Part shown: positions 51,635 to 59,587 of the stretch, piece after piece
Layout: the number at the start of each line of letters is the position of its first letter
Position numbering within the stretch: position 1 is the first letter of the stretch
Assembly: GCA_020723385.1 (NCBI GenBank)
Contig: DYIZ01000015.1
Location: forward strand, 1 to 63,091
Length of the DNA: 63,091 bases
Source: Candidatus Aquidulcis sp.
GTDB taxonomy: Bacteria; Chloroflexota; Anaerolineae; Anaerolineales; UBA4823
Direction: 5' to 3'
Made by a program: the position numbers and the translations under genes
Notes under the pieces: generated by a model
What the model saw: only the letters and a program-made list of their open reading frames with translations
Databases searched by the model: none
What the model was told of the DNA's origin: nothing

Positions 51635-51680
51635 GGCCTTGCGCCCGTCCCAGTGGTCGCCCACAAGCGGCTAGGCTACA
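51625..51680. repeat. Inverted repeat spanning PFK stop and next start
   Basis: TGTAGCCTAG (51625-51634) and CTAGGCTACA (51671-51680) are perfect inverted copies 36 bases apart. The left arm contains the PFK stop codon TAG, and the right arm ends on the first base of the next ATG. Folding would hide the start of the next gene. Confidence 0.6.
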
Positions 51681-52285
51681 TGACATCATCACCCCCTCCC
51701 CTCCAGCGCATCGTCGTCGTTGGCCCGACCGGATCGGGCAAAACCACCCTGGCGCAAACCCTTGCCCGTCGCCTCGATTTGCCACACATCGAGACTGATG
51801 CGATCTATTGGGGGCCAAACTGGACGGAACCCAACCGAGACGAATTCAGGCAAAAGATGGATTTGGCGCTGCGCGGCGAGCGATGGGTGATTGACGGCAA
51901 TTACAGCTCGATCCGCGACATCTCCTGGCGCCGCGCTGACACACTCGTCTGGCTGGATTATCCGTTTCTGCTGGTATTTTGGCGGCTGCTGCGCCGGACA
52001 ATCCCCCGGGTGATCTCGGGGGAAGTGCTGTGGGGTACGAACCGTGAAACTGTCCGGGATGCATTTTTCAGCCGCGAGTCGCTCTTCGTCTGGCTGCTCA
52101 AATCCTATCCGCGCCAGAAACGAAATTATCCCCGCCTCGTCCAACAGCCCGAATTCGCCCACCTGTCCGTCGTCCGGCTGAAATCGCCGAGGGAGACAGA
52201 CGAATGGCTGGCAAAACTATCCGCGGTTCAAAGGTTGCCAATTCAGCCGGGCACGGCATCGGTTGAAGCCGACGCCTATCGTTAG
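51680..52285 (+). CDS. P-loop kinase of the adenylate-kinase-like / FlaR group
   Basis: 201 residues. P-loop GPTGSGKTTLAQTLA near residue 15, followed by LPHIETDAIYWGPNW, WVIDGNYSS, TLVWLDYPFLLVFWRLLRRT and R-rich lid segments. This is the family annotated as adenylate-kinase-like or 'DNA topology modulation protein' (FlaR), whose true substrate is unknown. I chose ATG 51680, since the GTG at 51653 lies inside the intergenic inverted repeat. The C-terminal 25 residues look poorly conserved. Confidence 0.75.
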   Translation: MTSSPPPLQRIVVVGPTGSGKTTLAQTLARRLDLPHIETDAIYWGPNWTEPNRDEFRQKMDLALRGERWVIDGNYSSIRDISWRRADTLVWLDYPFLLVFWRLLRRTIPRVISGEVLWGTNRETVRDAFFSRESLFVWLLKSYPRQKRNYPRLVQQPEFAHLSVVRLKSPRETDEWLAKLSAVQRLPIQPGTASVEADAYR

Positions 52286-52333
52286 AAATCCCGCAGATTG
52301 CGGGGTGAATCCAAACCATGAACCGGCTTTCAG

Positions 52334-52385
52334 CCAGTTTTACAGCGATAGCCGTCGGTTTAAAACCGACGGCGGGGCAAACTGG
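52334..52385. repeat. Nested palindrome with GCCGTCGGTTT core
   Basis: The outer stem CCAGTTT (52334-52340) / AAACTGG (52379-52385) encloses an inner palindrome GCCGTCGGTTT-A-AAACCGACGGC (52351-52373). Intergenic, about 50 bases after the P-loop kinase stop. No U-run follows, so I class it as a dispersed palindromic element. Confidence 0.6.
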
Positions 52386-52506
52386 GGTGCAAGCCCCCTC
52401 CCGGCCGCCGCAAAATCATTCTCTCCACTCAGTGGTATACTCTCCTCCCAACCCGTCCGTGTGTATTTGATGATCCGTTTTTCATCCGTTGCTCCCATCC
52501 GCTGCT

Positions 52507-53661
52507 ATGACCTTCAAACGTTCCTTCACCCTCACCTTTCTGACCGCCCTGTGCATTCTGACCGCCTTCGGCGCAGGCTACGCCGCCCGCATGTACCAGG
52601 ATTCGCGCGCGGCTGCTTTCCCCGTGCTGGACGAAGCGTATACGATCCTCCACGATAACGCCTACGATCCGCTTCCCACCGCGCCCGCAATCGAATACGG
52701 TATGGTGCGCGGCATGTTGCAGGCTTACGGCGACCCGCACACTTCATTTCTAGAGCCGCCGCAAGCCGAGTTGGAGAGCCAGAGCCTGCAAGGCAGTTTC
52801 GGCGGCATCGGGGTCGAGATGCGCTATGATCAAGAAGGTAATCCTGTCTTATACCCGTTCCCGGATGGCCCGGCAAAGAAGGCTGGAATCCAGGACGGGG
52901 ACCGGCTGCTGCGGGTTGACACCTTCGAGGTGACGCCGCAGACACCGTTGGATACGATTCAAGCGGCAATTCGTGGGCCGGTTGGGGAAGCTGTGACCAT
53001 TGCCATCGGGCGTCCCCCGGATTACGCGCCCATCGAGTTTTCGGTCAAACGGGAGGAGATCGGCCTACCCTCGACGACCTGGTATATCGAGGCCAGCGAG
53101 CCGCGCCTGGGAGTGATTCGCATCAATGTCATCGCCAGCACGACGCCCGCCGAAATCCAGCGGGCAGTGGACGATCTGAAATCGCGCGGCGTGACGGCTT
53201 TCGCCCTCGACCTGCGGGACAACGGCGGCGGGCTGCTGGATGCCGGGATTGACGTAGCGCGGCTGTTCCTGAAAGATGGCGTCGTCATCGAGCAGCAGTA
53301 TCGCGGCGAGAGCGTGAAAACCTACCGGGTGGAGCAGCCCGGCCCGCTGGCTGACATCCCCCTGGCAATCCTGGTCAATCAGAATACCGCCTCGGCCTGC
53401 GAGATTATCGCCGGGGCGCTGAAAATCCAGGAGCGCGCGCCCCTCATCGGCATCCCCACTTACGGCAAGGATACGATCCAGCTTGTTTTCAAGCTGCAAG
53501 ACGGTTCCAGTATGCACGTCACAGCCGCCAAATGGTGGGTACCGGGCCTCGAACCGCCGCTGGCCGGGATTGGCTTGCAGCCTGACATCGTCATCCCGCC
53601 CGACGCCGCCGGCCCCGATCCGTACATCGCCGCGGCTATCCAGGCTCTGTTCGGGAAATGA
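52507..53661 (+). CDS. S41 family C-terminal processing peptidase
   Basis: 384 residues from ATG 52507; no good ribosome-binding site is seen, and TTG 52489 is an alternative. An N-terminal membrane anchor or signal (SFTLTFLTALCILTAFGAGY) is followed by a helical region, a PDZ domain (about 95-175, GGIGVEMRYDQEGNPVLYPF) and the S41 protease core. The catalytic dyad is Ser296 in NTASACEI and Lys321 in TYGKDTIQ, the 25-residue spacing expected for CtpA/Prc enzymes. It should cleave proteins at their C-termini in the cell envelope. The gene is followed three bases later by a strong hairpin and then by smpB. Confidence 0.92.
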   Translation: MTFKRSFTLTFLTALCILTAFGAGYAARMYQDSRAAAFPVLDEAYTILHDNAYDPLPTAPAIEYGMVRGMLQAYGDPHTSFLEPPQAELESQSLQGSFGGIGVEMRYDQEGNPVLYPFPDGPAKKAGIQDGDRLLRVDTFEVTPQTPLDTIQAAIRGPVGEAVTIAIGRPPDYAPIEFSVKREEIGLPSTTWYIEASEPRLGVIRINVIASTTPAEIQRAVDDLKSRGVTAFALDLRDNGGGLLDAGIDVARLFLKDGVVIEQQYRGESVKTYRVEQPGPLADIPLAILVNQNTASACEIIAGALKIQERAPLIGIPTYGKDTIQLVFKLQDGSSMHVTAAKWWVPGLEPPLAGIGLQPDIVIPPDAAGPDPYIAAAIQALFGK

Positions 53662-53663
53662 GC

Positions 53664-53696
53664 AGACCCCAGGGGTTTTTGAAACCCCTGGGGTCT
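53664..53696 (+). terminator. Perfect 15-bp hairpin between S41 protease and smpB
   Basis: AGACCCCAGGGGTTT (53664-53678) pairs exactly with 53682-53696, three-base loop TTG, followed by TCGTTGTGTT. It starts three bases after the stop codon. The skeleton GAC-CC--G-GT-TTTGAAAC-CC--G-GTC is shared with the hairpin at 11841. Confidence 0.7.
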
Positions 53697-53717
53697 TCGT
53701 TGTGTTAGAATCGCCCC

Positions 53718-54170
53718 ATGGAAAACGTCAAGATCGTCGCCACCAATCGCAAAGCCAAGTTCGAGTATTTCCTGCTCGAAACCCACGAAGCCGGCATCGC
53801 CCTGCAGGGCAGCGAGATCAAATCCATCCGCGCCGGGCAGATCAGCCTGGCGGAAGCCTACGTGGAAATCCGCGACTCCCTGGAAGCCTGGCTGGTGGAT
53901 GCGCACATCGCGCCATACGTTCAAGCCAGCCGTTTCGGGCACGACCCGCTTCGCCCCCGGAAACTATTGCTGCACAGCGAGGAAATCCGCAAGCTGTGGG
54001 ATGCCGTGCGTCAGAAAGGTGTCACCATCGTGCCGACGAAGGTCTACCTGAAAGACGGCCGCGCCAAAGTCGAGATTGCCGTAGCGAAAGGCAAGAAGCT
54101 GTATGACAAACGCGAAACCATCGCCAAACGCGACGCGGAACGGGAAATGAAGCGCGGGGCTATGGAGTGA
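53718..54170 (+). CDS. smpB: SsrA-binding protein SmpB
   Basis: 150 residues. Family motifs NRKAKFEYFLLETHEAGIALQGSEIKSIR, LRPRKLLLH and a C-terminal basic helix KKLYDKRETIAKRDAEREMKR are complete. SmpB binds tmRNA and carries it to stalled ribosomes in trans-translation. No tmRNA gene is seen in the window. A heptamer array begins two bases after the stop. Confidence 0.97.
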   Translation: MENVKIVATNRKAKFEYFLLETHEAGIALQGSEIKSIRAGQISLAEAYVEIRDSLEAWLVDAHIAPYVQASRFGHDPLRPRKLLLHSEEIRKLWDAVRQKGVTIVPTKVYLKDGRAKVEIAVAKGKKLYDKRETIAKRDAEREMKRGAME

Positions 54171-54172
54171 CA

Positions 54173-54277
54173 CGGTGACAAGGTGACAGGTTGTAGGTTG
54201 TAAGTTGCTTCCTTGAAAATTGTTTTCACCTGTAACTTTCAACCTTCCAACTTTCAACTTACCAACCTTCAACTCCC
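54173..54277. repeat. Heptamer inverted array between smpB and the kinase-like gene
   Basis: The left part steps through GGTGACA-type and then AGGTGAC, AGGTTGT, AGGTTGT, AAGTTGC (54181-54208). The right part runs AACTTTC, AACCTTC, AACTTTC, AACTTAC, AACCTTC (54234-54270) with two single-base slips. The arms are inverted relatives. The array starts two bases after a stop codon and ends 15 bases before the next ATG. Confidence 0.7.
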
Positions 54278-54291
54278 AGGAATAACTCAAG

Positions 54292-54999
54292 ATGATTCAT
54301 AACAATTTCATCGCCCTCATCATCACCTTCGTCGTCGCCCTCGCCTGGCTGCGATTGTGCGATTTCGCCGCCCACCGGGGCTGGATCAGCAGCCAGCTCA
54401 GCCGCAAGATCATCCACATGGGCACCGGCCCGCTGTTCGTGCTGTGCTGGCTGTTGTACACCGACGCGGCCAGCGCGCGCTGGCTGGCGGCGCTCGTCCC
54501 GTTTGCTATCACCGTGCAGTTTGCGCTGGTGGGGCTGGGCATCATGAAAGACGAGTCCGCCGTCAAAGCCATGTCACGCAGCGGCGACCGGCGCGAGATT
54601 CTACGCGGCCCGTTGTTCTATGGCATTATCTTCGTCGTACTGACCCTGGTTTACTGGAAGGATTCGCCCATCGGGATGGTGGCGCTGATGTTGATGTGCG
54701 GCGGCGACGGGCTGGCCGACGTGCTCGGTCGCAGCCGGGGAAAGATGAAAATCCCCTGGAACCGAGATAAAAGCTGGATGGGCACATTGGGCATGTTCCT
54801 GGGGGGCTGGCTGTTCGCCGTGGGGATACTGGCAGCCTACGTGGCCGCTGGGGTCTTCTCCGGCCCGTGGGTGAGCTATTTGCTCGGAATAACAGTCATC
54901 GCCGTCGCCGGGACGCTGATCGAGACCCTGCCCATCAAGGATGTGGATAATATCACTGTGACAGCGACAGCAGTGATATTAGGACACCTTCTGTTGTAA
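54292..54999 (+). CDS. Polyprenol/phytol-kinase-like membrane protein
   Basis: 235 residues with about seven hydrophobic helices. The motifs LSRKIIHMGTGPLF near residue 38, GGDGLADVLGRSRGKMKIPW and KSWMGTLGMFLGG place it in the CTP-dependent lipid kinase family that includes dolichol kinase (SEC59/DGK1) and phytol/farnesol kinase (VTE5). Such enzymes phosphorylate isoprenoid alcohols in the membrane. The C-terminus (TLIETLPIKDVDNITVTATA) also matches. Substrate cannot be told; in bacteria phytol or farnesol salvage is a common suggestion. Confidence 0.8.
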   Translation: MIHNNFIALIITFVVALAWLRLCDFAAHRGWISSQLSRKIIHMGTGPLFVLCWLLYTDAASARWLAALVPFAITVQFALVGLGIMKDESAVKAMSRSGDRREILRGPLFYGIIFVVLTLVYWKDSPIGMVALMLMCGGDGLADVLGRSRGKMKIPWNRDKSWMGTLGMFLGGWLFAVGILAAYVAAGVFSGPWVSYLLGITVIAVAGTLIETLPIKDVDNITVTATAVILGHLLL

Positions 55000-55011
55000 A
55001 CCTTCTATTGA

Positions 55012-55070
55012 AGGTTGAAAGTTGCAGGTTGCAGGTAAACCTTCAAACTTTCAACCTTCAACCTGCAACC
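55012..55070. repeat. Heptamer inverted array between convergent genes
   Basis: Left arm AGGTTGA, AAGTTGC, AGGTTGC, AGGTAAA (55012-55039); right arm CCTTCAA, ACTTTCA, ACCTTCA, ACCTGCA, ACC (55040-55070). Steps are exactly seven bases and the arms are inverted copies. It starts 12 bases after one stop codon and ends at the base before the other. Confidence 0.85.
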
Positions 55071-56261
55071 TCATTCATACCGAAACCGCGCCACCCCCAC
55101 CCCGAAGAACACCACTGCAAACCCCAGCAGCACGCCGACGGCGGGTAAAACGTCCGCCAGTCCCATGCCGCGCATACTCAAATCCGTAAGAGCATTCATC
55201 CCCCACGTCGTGGGCAGGATTTTGACCGCGGTGCGCATCGCATCGGGGAAAAGCTCCATCGGCCACCAGCAGCCGCCGAGCAGGGCCATCACCATGCCGA
55301 GCATGATGCTCAGGTTGCTGGCCTGCTTCTCGGTTTTGATGAACGTCCCCAGGGTCACACCCATCGCCACCGAGGCCAGCCCAAAGCTGACCAGAACAAC
55401 AGCCAGCGCCGAGGGGGAATTGCCCCAGTTGACGCCCAGTATCCACGCCCCCACTCCCACCAGCAAAACCATCTGCACCAATCCGGCAGATAACTGCCCG
55501 GTGATGGCGCCCAGCAAGAAAGTGGCTTTATTGGTCGGGGTGGTCAGCAGGCGGTGCAGTGTCTTCTGATTGCGCTCGTAGGCAAACAACCCCGATGTTC
55601 CCAGCAGCGGGATGAACACCCAGGTGATGAGCTGCCCCGCCGAGGCCTGCGCCGCCGGGTCGTAATCGCTGCCGGTTTCCGGCGGTCGGGTGACCGTCAC
55701 CCGTTCGGGGGCAGCGTCGAACTTCTGGCGGGCGGCGTCCAGGCTGGCGGTGAAATATGCCTGCTGGTCGGCAGGGTTGTCGAAGGGGCGCACCCGCTCG
55801 GCTTCGGCCAGGCTGGCTCGAGCGGCAACCAGCGGGCGGTTGATGGCGCTGACCGCCGCGCCAACCGACCGCTCGACGCCGTCAGCCTCGTTGTTCTTGG
55901 GCAGCTTTTGCAGGCTCAGCGCAGTGGATTCGCCCGCCAGCAGGGACTGCTCGAACCCGGAGGGGATCAGCAGCCAGGCGTGAGCGTCTTTGTCGGCGAA
56001 TTGTTCTTCGGCCTGCGGGCGTGTGACCAGCTCGGTCTTTAGCGTATCCTCTGAGGCCAGGCTGGTCAGCAATTCGCCGGACAACGTGCTGCGGTCTTCG
56101 TCCACCACCAACAGGAGGGCAGTCGAATCGCCGCCGCCGCCCCCCATCCCGCGCAGCAGGAACGAGAAGATGATCGGCAGGATGATGAAAAACAGCAGCT
56201 CGGTTCGATCCGAGAAACGGTTTAGAGTGTCTTTCCAGGCTATCGAGAAGATTTTCAACAT
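55071..56261 (-). CDS. ABC-2 type permease (second exporter subunit)
   Basis: 396 residues from ATG 56261 with GGAG six bases upstream; a longer reading would run through a heptamer array. One N-terminal helix (ELLFFIILPIIFSFLLRG), a large extracytoplasmic domain of about 190 residues, then five helices near the C-terminus with the family segment FAYERNQKTLHRLLTTPTNKATFLLGAI. This is the ABC2_membrane_3 (NatB/YhaP-like) layout. It pairs with the permease at 56330 and the ATPase at 57681 to form an efflux ABC transporter. The cargo is unknown. Confidence 0.88.
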   Translation of the reverse strand: MLKIFSIAWKDTLNRFSDRTELLFFIILPIIFSFLLRGMGGGGGDSTALLLVVDEDRSTLSGELLTSLASEDTLKTELVTRPQAEEQFADKDAHAWLLIPSGFEQSLLAGESTALSLQKLPKNNEADGVERSVGAAVSAINRPLVAARASLAEAERVRPFDNPADQQAYFTASLDAARQKFDAAPERVTVTRPPETGSDYDPAAQASAGQLITWVFIPLLGTSGLFAYERNQKTLHRLLTTPTNKATFLLGAITGQLSAGLVQMVLLVGVGAWILGVNWGNSPSALAVVLVSFGLASVAMGVTLGTFIKTEKQASNLSIMLGMVMALLGGCWWPMELFPDAMRTAVKILPTTWGMNALTDLSMRGMGLADVLPAVGVLLGFAVVFFGVGVARFRYE

Positions 56262-56276
56262 AGGGAACTCCATGAG

Positions 56277-56328
56277 GACCGTGGACGGTAGACCGTGGAC
56301 GGTTTTCGCCGGTCTACCGTTTACGGTC
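56277..56328. repeat. Heptamer inverted array between permease genes
   Basis: Left arm GACCGTG, GACGGTA, GACCGTG, GACGGTT (56277-56304); the right arm (56311-56328) reads, as reverse complement, GACCGTA, AACGGTA, GACC. It ends one base from the stop of the upstream permease gene and lies 15 bases from the next start. Confidence 0.85.
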
Positions 56329-56329
56329 T

Positions 56330-57592
56330 CTATTTTACGAACCCCGACGCCCAACGCCGCCGGGAGGACAGCACAGCCACAATGAACAGGATGACGCCCA
56401 TCGCCAGCAGCGCCAGGATTGGCGTGACCACGTCAGCCAGTGTGCCGCCGCTGCCGAGGGTGGTAAAGCCTTCCAGCGCCCAGGCATTGGGGGTGATCTT
56501 GCTCAACAGGCGCACCGTGCCGGAAAATGAGTCGAGCGAGATGAACGAGCCGCCCAACAAGCCGAAGAAAAGCATGAGCGCCGTCCCGATGGAGGCCACC
56601 TGCCAGGGATGCCGGGCAAACGAGGCCAGCAAGATACCCCAGCCCGTCGCGCCGATGGCAGCCGCGGCGATGAGCAGGGTCACCGCCAGCGGGTCGCCCC
56701 ATTTCAGCCCGAAGAGCAGCGTCGAGCCGAATACCAGCACACCCACTTGCAAAAAGCCGGTGACGACGATGCTGAGCAGCTTGCCGCCGAGCACCTGGGC
56801 GGTGCTGGTGGGCGTGGCGAGCATACGCGGCAGCGTACCCATATCGCGCTCGGTCAGGATACTGCGCCCGCCCTGGGTGACAGTGTACATCAGGAACAGC
56901 AGCGCCATGCCGGGGGCCAGGTAAGACAACGGGTTGAAATCCGGGGTTTCCGCGCCCGCCGCGACGTTCAGCGTGACAGGCAGTTCCCCTTCGGCCTCCG
57001 CCGCAAGCCGTGGAGCCATTTCGCCCGCGTAGGCAGCGATCTCGGAGATGTCGAGTCGTCCGCTGGCGAGTAGTTGGCCGATGGCGACCTCGCCGCTCAC
57101 CGGGCCGGCTTCGAGGCGGTTGACGATTTCGACGACCACCGAACGCACCACCCCGCCGCTGATCGGCCGGGAAGGGCTGGTATAGATTTCGATGGGCGCG
57201 GCAGCCCCGGTCGCACCAGTGGCTTGATCGGGAAGGATGGAAGCGGAGAAACCCGCCGGGACGATGACGGCCGCAGCGACGGAATCGTCTGTGACAAGCT
57301 GGCGGGCCGCTTCGAGATCGGTGGACTGACTGGCATCGAAGAGGGTGGCCAGCTCGGAGGAGTCGAACGCCTCCGAGATGAACGCACCCATCTGGCCTTC
57401 ATCCTGGTTGACGATCACCACCGGGATTTCCGACAACCCGCCCCCGCCGCTTGGCTGCCGGTTAAAGGAGCCGGTCACCGCGCCCAGCGCCAATGTGAGC
57501 AAAAATGGCGCCAGCAGCATGAAAATGAGCGCAGGCGTGTCGTTGAGGGTGATGAGTAAATCTTTCTTGCAAATGGTGAATACTTTGTTCAT
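56330..57592 (-). CDS. ABC-2 type permease (first exporter subunit)
   Basis: 420 residues, start ATG 57592 (MNKVFTICKKDLLITLND). One N-terminal helix (ALIFMLLAPFLLTLALG), a large outside domain with an EAFDSSELATLFD segment, and a C-terminal membrane domain with GRSILTERDMGTLPRMLATPTS, the coupling-helix signature of ABC2_membrane_3 proteins. It is a paralogue of the next permease, so the exporter is probably a heterodimer. Confidence 0.88.
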   Translation of the reverse strand: MNKVFTICKKDLLITLNDTPALIFMLLAPFLLTLALGAVTGSFNRQPSGGGGLSEIPVVIVNQDEGQMGAFISEAFDSSELATLFDASQSTDLEAARQLVTDDSVAAAVIVPAGFSASILPDQATGATGAAAPIEIYTSPSRPISGGVVRSVVVEIVNRLEAGPVSGEVAIGQLLASGRLDISEIAAYAGEMAPRLAAEAEGELPVTLNVAAGAETPDFNPLSYLAPGMALLFLMYTVTQGGRSILTERDMGTLPRMLATPTSTAQVLGGKLLSIVVTGFLQVGVLVFGSTLLFGLKWGDPLAVTLLIAAAAIGATGWGILLASFARHPWQVASIGTALMLFFGLLGGSFISLDSFSGTVRLLSKITPNAWALEGFTTLGSGGTLADVVTPILALLAMGVILFIVAVLSSRRRWASGFVK

Positions 57593-57616
57593 AAGAAATT
57601 CCTTTGGAAACGGATT

Positions 57617-57679
57617 CCGTAAAACGTAAGGCGTAAAACGTAAAAAGAATCTTACGGATTACGTTTTACGTGTTTACGT
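57617..57679. repeat. Heptamer inverted array between ATPase and permease genes
   Basis: Left arm CCGTAAA, ACGTAAG, GCGTAAA, ACGTAAA (57617-57644); spacer AAGAATC; right arm TTACGGA, TTACGTT, TTACGTG, TTTACGT (57652-57679). The period is exactly seven. It ends one base before the stop codon of the ATPase gene. Confidence 0.88.
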
Positions 57680-57680
57680 T

Positions 57681-58628
57681 TCAGTCCCTCAGCGCCCGTC
57701 CCGTCAAATGCAAGAAAACCGACTCGAGATTTGGCTCCTCGATATCTATCGAGCGGATGCGCACACCGGCTTTGGAGGCGGCGGCGACCGCGCCGGGCAG
57801 CACGTCTTCGGCTTCGGTGACGGAGAGCATCACCTGATGATCGAGCGCGGTGGCGAGTAGAACCCCCTCCAATCCCCGGAAGAGGGGGGCCAGTTTCTCG
57901 GCGGATTGATCTTCGCCAAAATGCAGGCGCAGCGTCTCCTGCTCACCCACCAGTTTGGTCAGCTCTTTCTGCGTGCCGAGTGCGATCAGCTTGCCGTGGT
58001 CAATGATGCCCACCCGGTCGGATAGCTCCGCGGCTTCCTCCATGTAATGGGTGGTGTAGAGCACGGTCATACCCTGCTTTTGCAAGTCGAGCACCATGTC
58101 GAGGATGCTGCGCCGAGATTGAGGGTCAATGCCCACGGTCGGCTCGTCCATGAACACAAGCTGCGGCTTGTGCAGCAGCCCCACCGCGATGTTGAGGCGG
58201 CGTTTCATCCCGCCCGAATATTTTTCGATGGCGTCTTTGGCGCGATCGGCCAGGCTGACCTGTTCGAGCACTTCGGCGATGCGGGTTTTAAGGGCTTTGC
58301 CGCTCATGCCGTACATGTGGCCCCAAAACTCGAGGTTTTGCAGCGCGTTGAGCGAGTGGTAGAGCGCCAAATCCTGTGGAACAATACCGATCAACCGCTT
58401 GACAGCCATCGGGTTTTTAGTCACCGAATGCCCGCCGATCTCGGCGTCGCCCGAAGTGGGCGGGAAAAGGGTGCTCAGCATGGAGATGGTGGTGGTTTTA
58501 CCGGCGCCGTTCGGCCCGAGCAGGCTGAAGATTTCGCCGCGCAGCACGCTGAACGAGACGCCTTTTACGGCTTCGAGATTGCCGTAGGATTTTTTGAGGT
58601 CTTTGGCGATGAGGATTGGATCAGACAT
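57681..58628 (-). CDS. ABC exporter ATPase, DrrA/NatA type
   Basis: 315 residues. Walker [10 protein letters not shown] at 38-46, signature YSGGMKRRLNIA, Walker B LVFMDEPTVGID, and H-loop TTHYMEEAAEL. The C-terminal extension of about 90 residues is typical of the daunorubicin-resistance/NatA group. It energises the two permeases encoded next on the same strand. Confidence 0.94.
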   Translation of the reverse strand: MSDPILIAKDLKKSYGNLEAVKGVSFSVLRGEIFSLLGPNGAGKTTTISMLSTLFPPTSGDAEIGGHSVTKNPMAVKRLIGIVPQDLALYHSLNALQNLEFWGHMYGMSGKALKTRIAEVLEQVSLADRAKDAIEKYSGGMKRRLNIAVGLLHKPQLVFMDEPTVGIDPQSRRSILDMVLDLQKQGMTVLYTTHYMEEAAELSDRVGIIDHGKLIALGTQKELTKLVGEQETLRLHFGEDQSAEKLAPLFRGLEGVLLATALDHQVMLSVTEAEDVLPGAVAAASKAGVRIRSIDIEEPNLESVFLHLTGRALRD

Positions 58629-58645
58629 AAGATTTTCCTTTCATG

Positions 58646-58802
58646 TTTCACCGCAGAGACCGCGGAGTCCGCAGAGTTTTTATGAATCTTTGGGTGTTGC
58701 CGTGAAAATAAGCACCCTGAGCGTAGTCGAAGGGCCTGTAACGGCAACTCCCAGAGAACCGTTTTTATTTTCTCAGCGGTCTCCGCGTACTCAGCGGTGA
58801 AA
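58646..58802. repeat. Nested inverted repeat with nine-base period (CCGCAGAGA type)
   Basis: Outer arms 58646-58676 and 58772-58802 (31 bases each) are inverted copies with about 25 matches. Each arm repeats every nine bases: CCGCAGAGA, CCGCGGAGT, CCGCAGAGT. Inside lie a second pair GTTGCCGT (58696-58703) / ACGGCAAC (58741-58748) and, at the centre, the palindrome-like CCCTGAGCGTAGTCGAAGGG (58715-58734), a phrase I know as a dispersed repeat in many bacteria. The element fills the gap between two genes. Confidence 0.8.
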
Positions 58803-58812
58803 ATTAAATTCA

Positions 58813-59103
58813 TCAGTCAGCAAACAGCCGGGCAAAACCCGGATAGGGTTCGAGTGGGATAACTTCGAATTCGATCAAACCCTGCTGGACAAGCGGCAGG
58901 GAATTCAGCGCCTGGTGCGCTTCGTCAAGCGTACCGCATTCCAGTATGAGCACAGCCGCGTGCTGGTCGCTGCGGAAGTAAAGCTCCCGGATGACGCCCG
59001 ACTGGTACAACCCCCAGGCGCGGCGCGCTTCGTCCTTCAGGTGGAGCCGAAACTGTTCTGTGGTCGCGGCGGGCAATTCGTGTTCGAGCGCCAGTATTTT
59101 CAT
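58813..59103 (-). CDS. Muconolactone-isomerase-like small protein
   Basis: 96 residues of the dimeric alpha/beta-barrel type: MKILALEHELPAATTEQF, RRAWGLYQSGVIRELYFRSDQHAAVLILEC, LPLVQQGLIEFEVIPLEPY. This matches muconolactone delta-isomerase-like (YciI/EthD-like fold) proteins. No other aromatic-degradation gene is nearby, so the name should be read as a fold, not a pathway. It starts two bases after the preceding gene on the same strand. Confidence 0.7.
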   Translation of the reverse strand: MKILALEHELPAATTEQFRLHLKDEARRAWGLYQSGVIRELYFRSDQHAAVLILECGTLDEAHQALNSLPLVQQGLIEFEVIPLEPYPGFARLFAD

Positions 59104-59105
59104 GG

Positions 59106-59567
59106 CTATTTCCGATCATTCAACAGGTTCACCCGGATGGCGTAGCTCTTCTCGAGGTTGTACGTCCCCTCGAGGCCAAGAACTCGCTCCGAGTAAGGGG
59201 TGATCGTCGCCTGGGTGGTCTTCGGCTCCCACTGGACGCGGAAATCCGGCGCGCCGTCATTGTCGAAATCAATTTCCTCGTCAATCTGGGTGGGGACGAA
59301 ACCCTTGGGAGTCCAGGCGATCTGCACGAAGCCTTCCTTACGCTCGCCGATCAACGCTTGAAAGACCGGTTGATAAATTTCGGTGCGATAGCGATCGTGC
59401 TGGACTTTATAGGCCACTTCGCCGCCAGTAAACCACGGCGAGATGGTCACGCCGGTGAGATCAACGAACAGGTTCATCCAGGTGGTTGCGCCCATGAAAA
59501 TTATCAGTATCAACGGAACGCCAAGCGTGGCGAGGATGTAACCGAGAATAGATTTGAGTTTGGTCAT
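59106..59567 (-). CDS. Single-TM protein of unknown function
   Basis: 153 residues from ATG 59567, preceded by GAAAGGAAA. One N-terminal hydrophobic helix (SILGYILATLGVPLILIIFMGA) anchors an outside domain with DEEIDFDNDGAPDFRVQWEP, an Asp/Asn-rich loop that resembles a calcium-binding turn. I do not recognise the family. It sits in the same run as the NapH-like and DsbD-like genes and may be part of the same membrane process. Confidence 0.65.
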   Translation of the reverse strand: MTKLKSILGYILATLGVPLILIIFMGATTWMNLFVDLTGVTISPWFTGGEVAYKVQHDRYRTEIYQPVFQALIGERKEGFVQIAWTPKGFVPTQIDEEIDFDNDGAPDFRVQWEPKTTQATITPYSERVLGLEGTYNLEKSYAIRVNLLNDRK

Positions 59568-59587
59568 GGTATTTTCCTTTCTGATTC

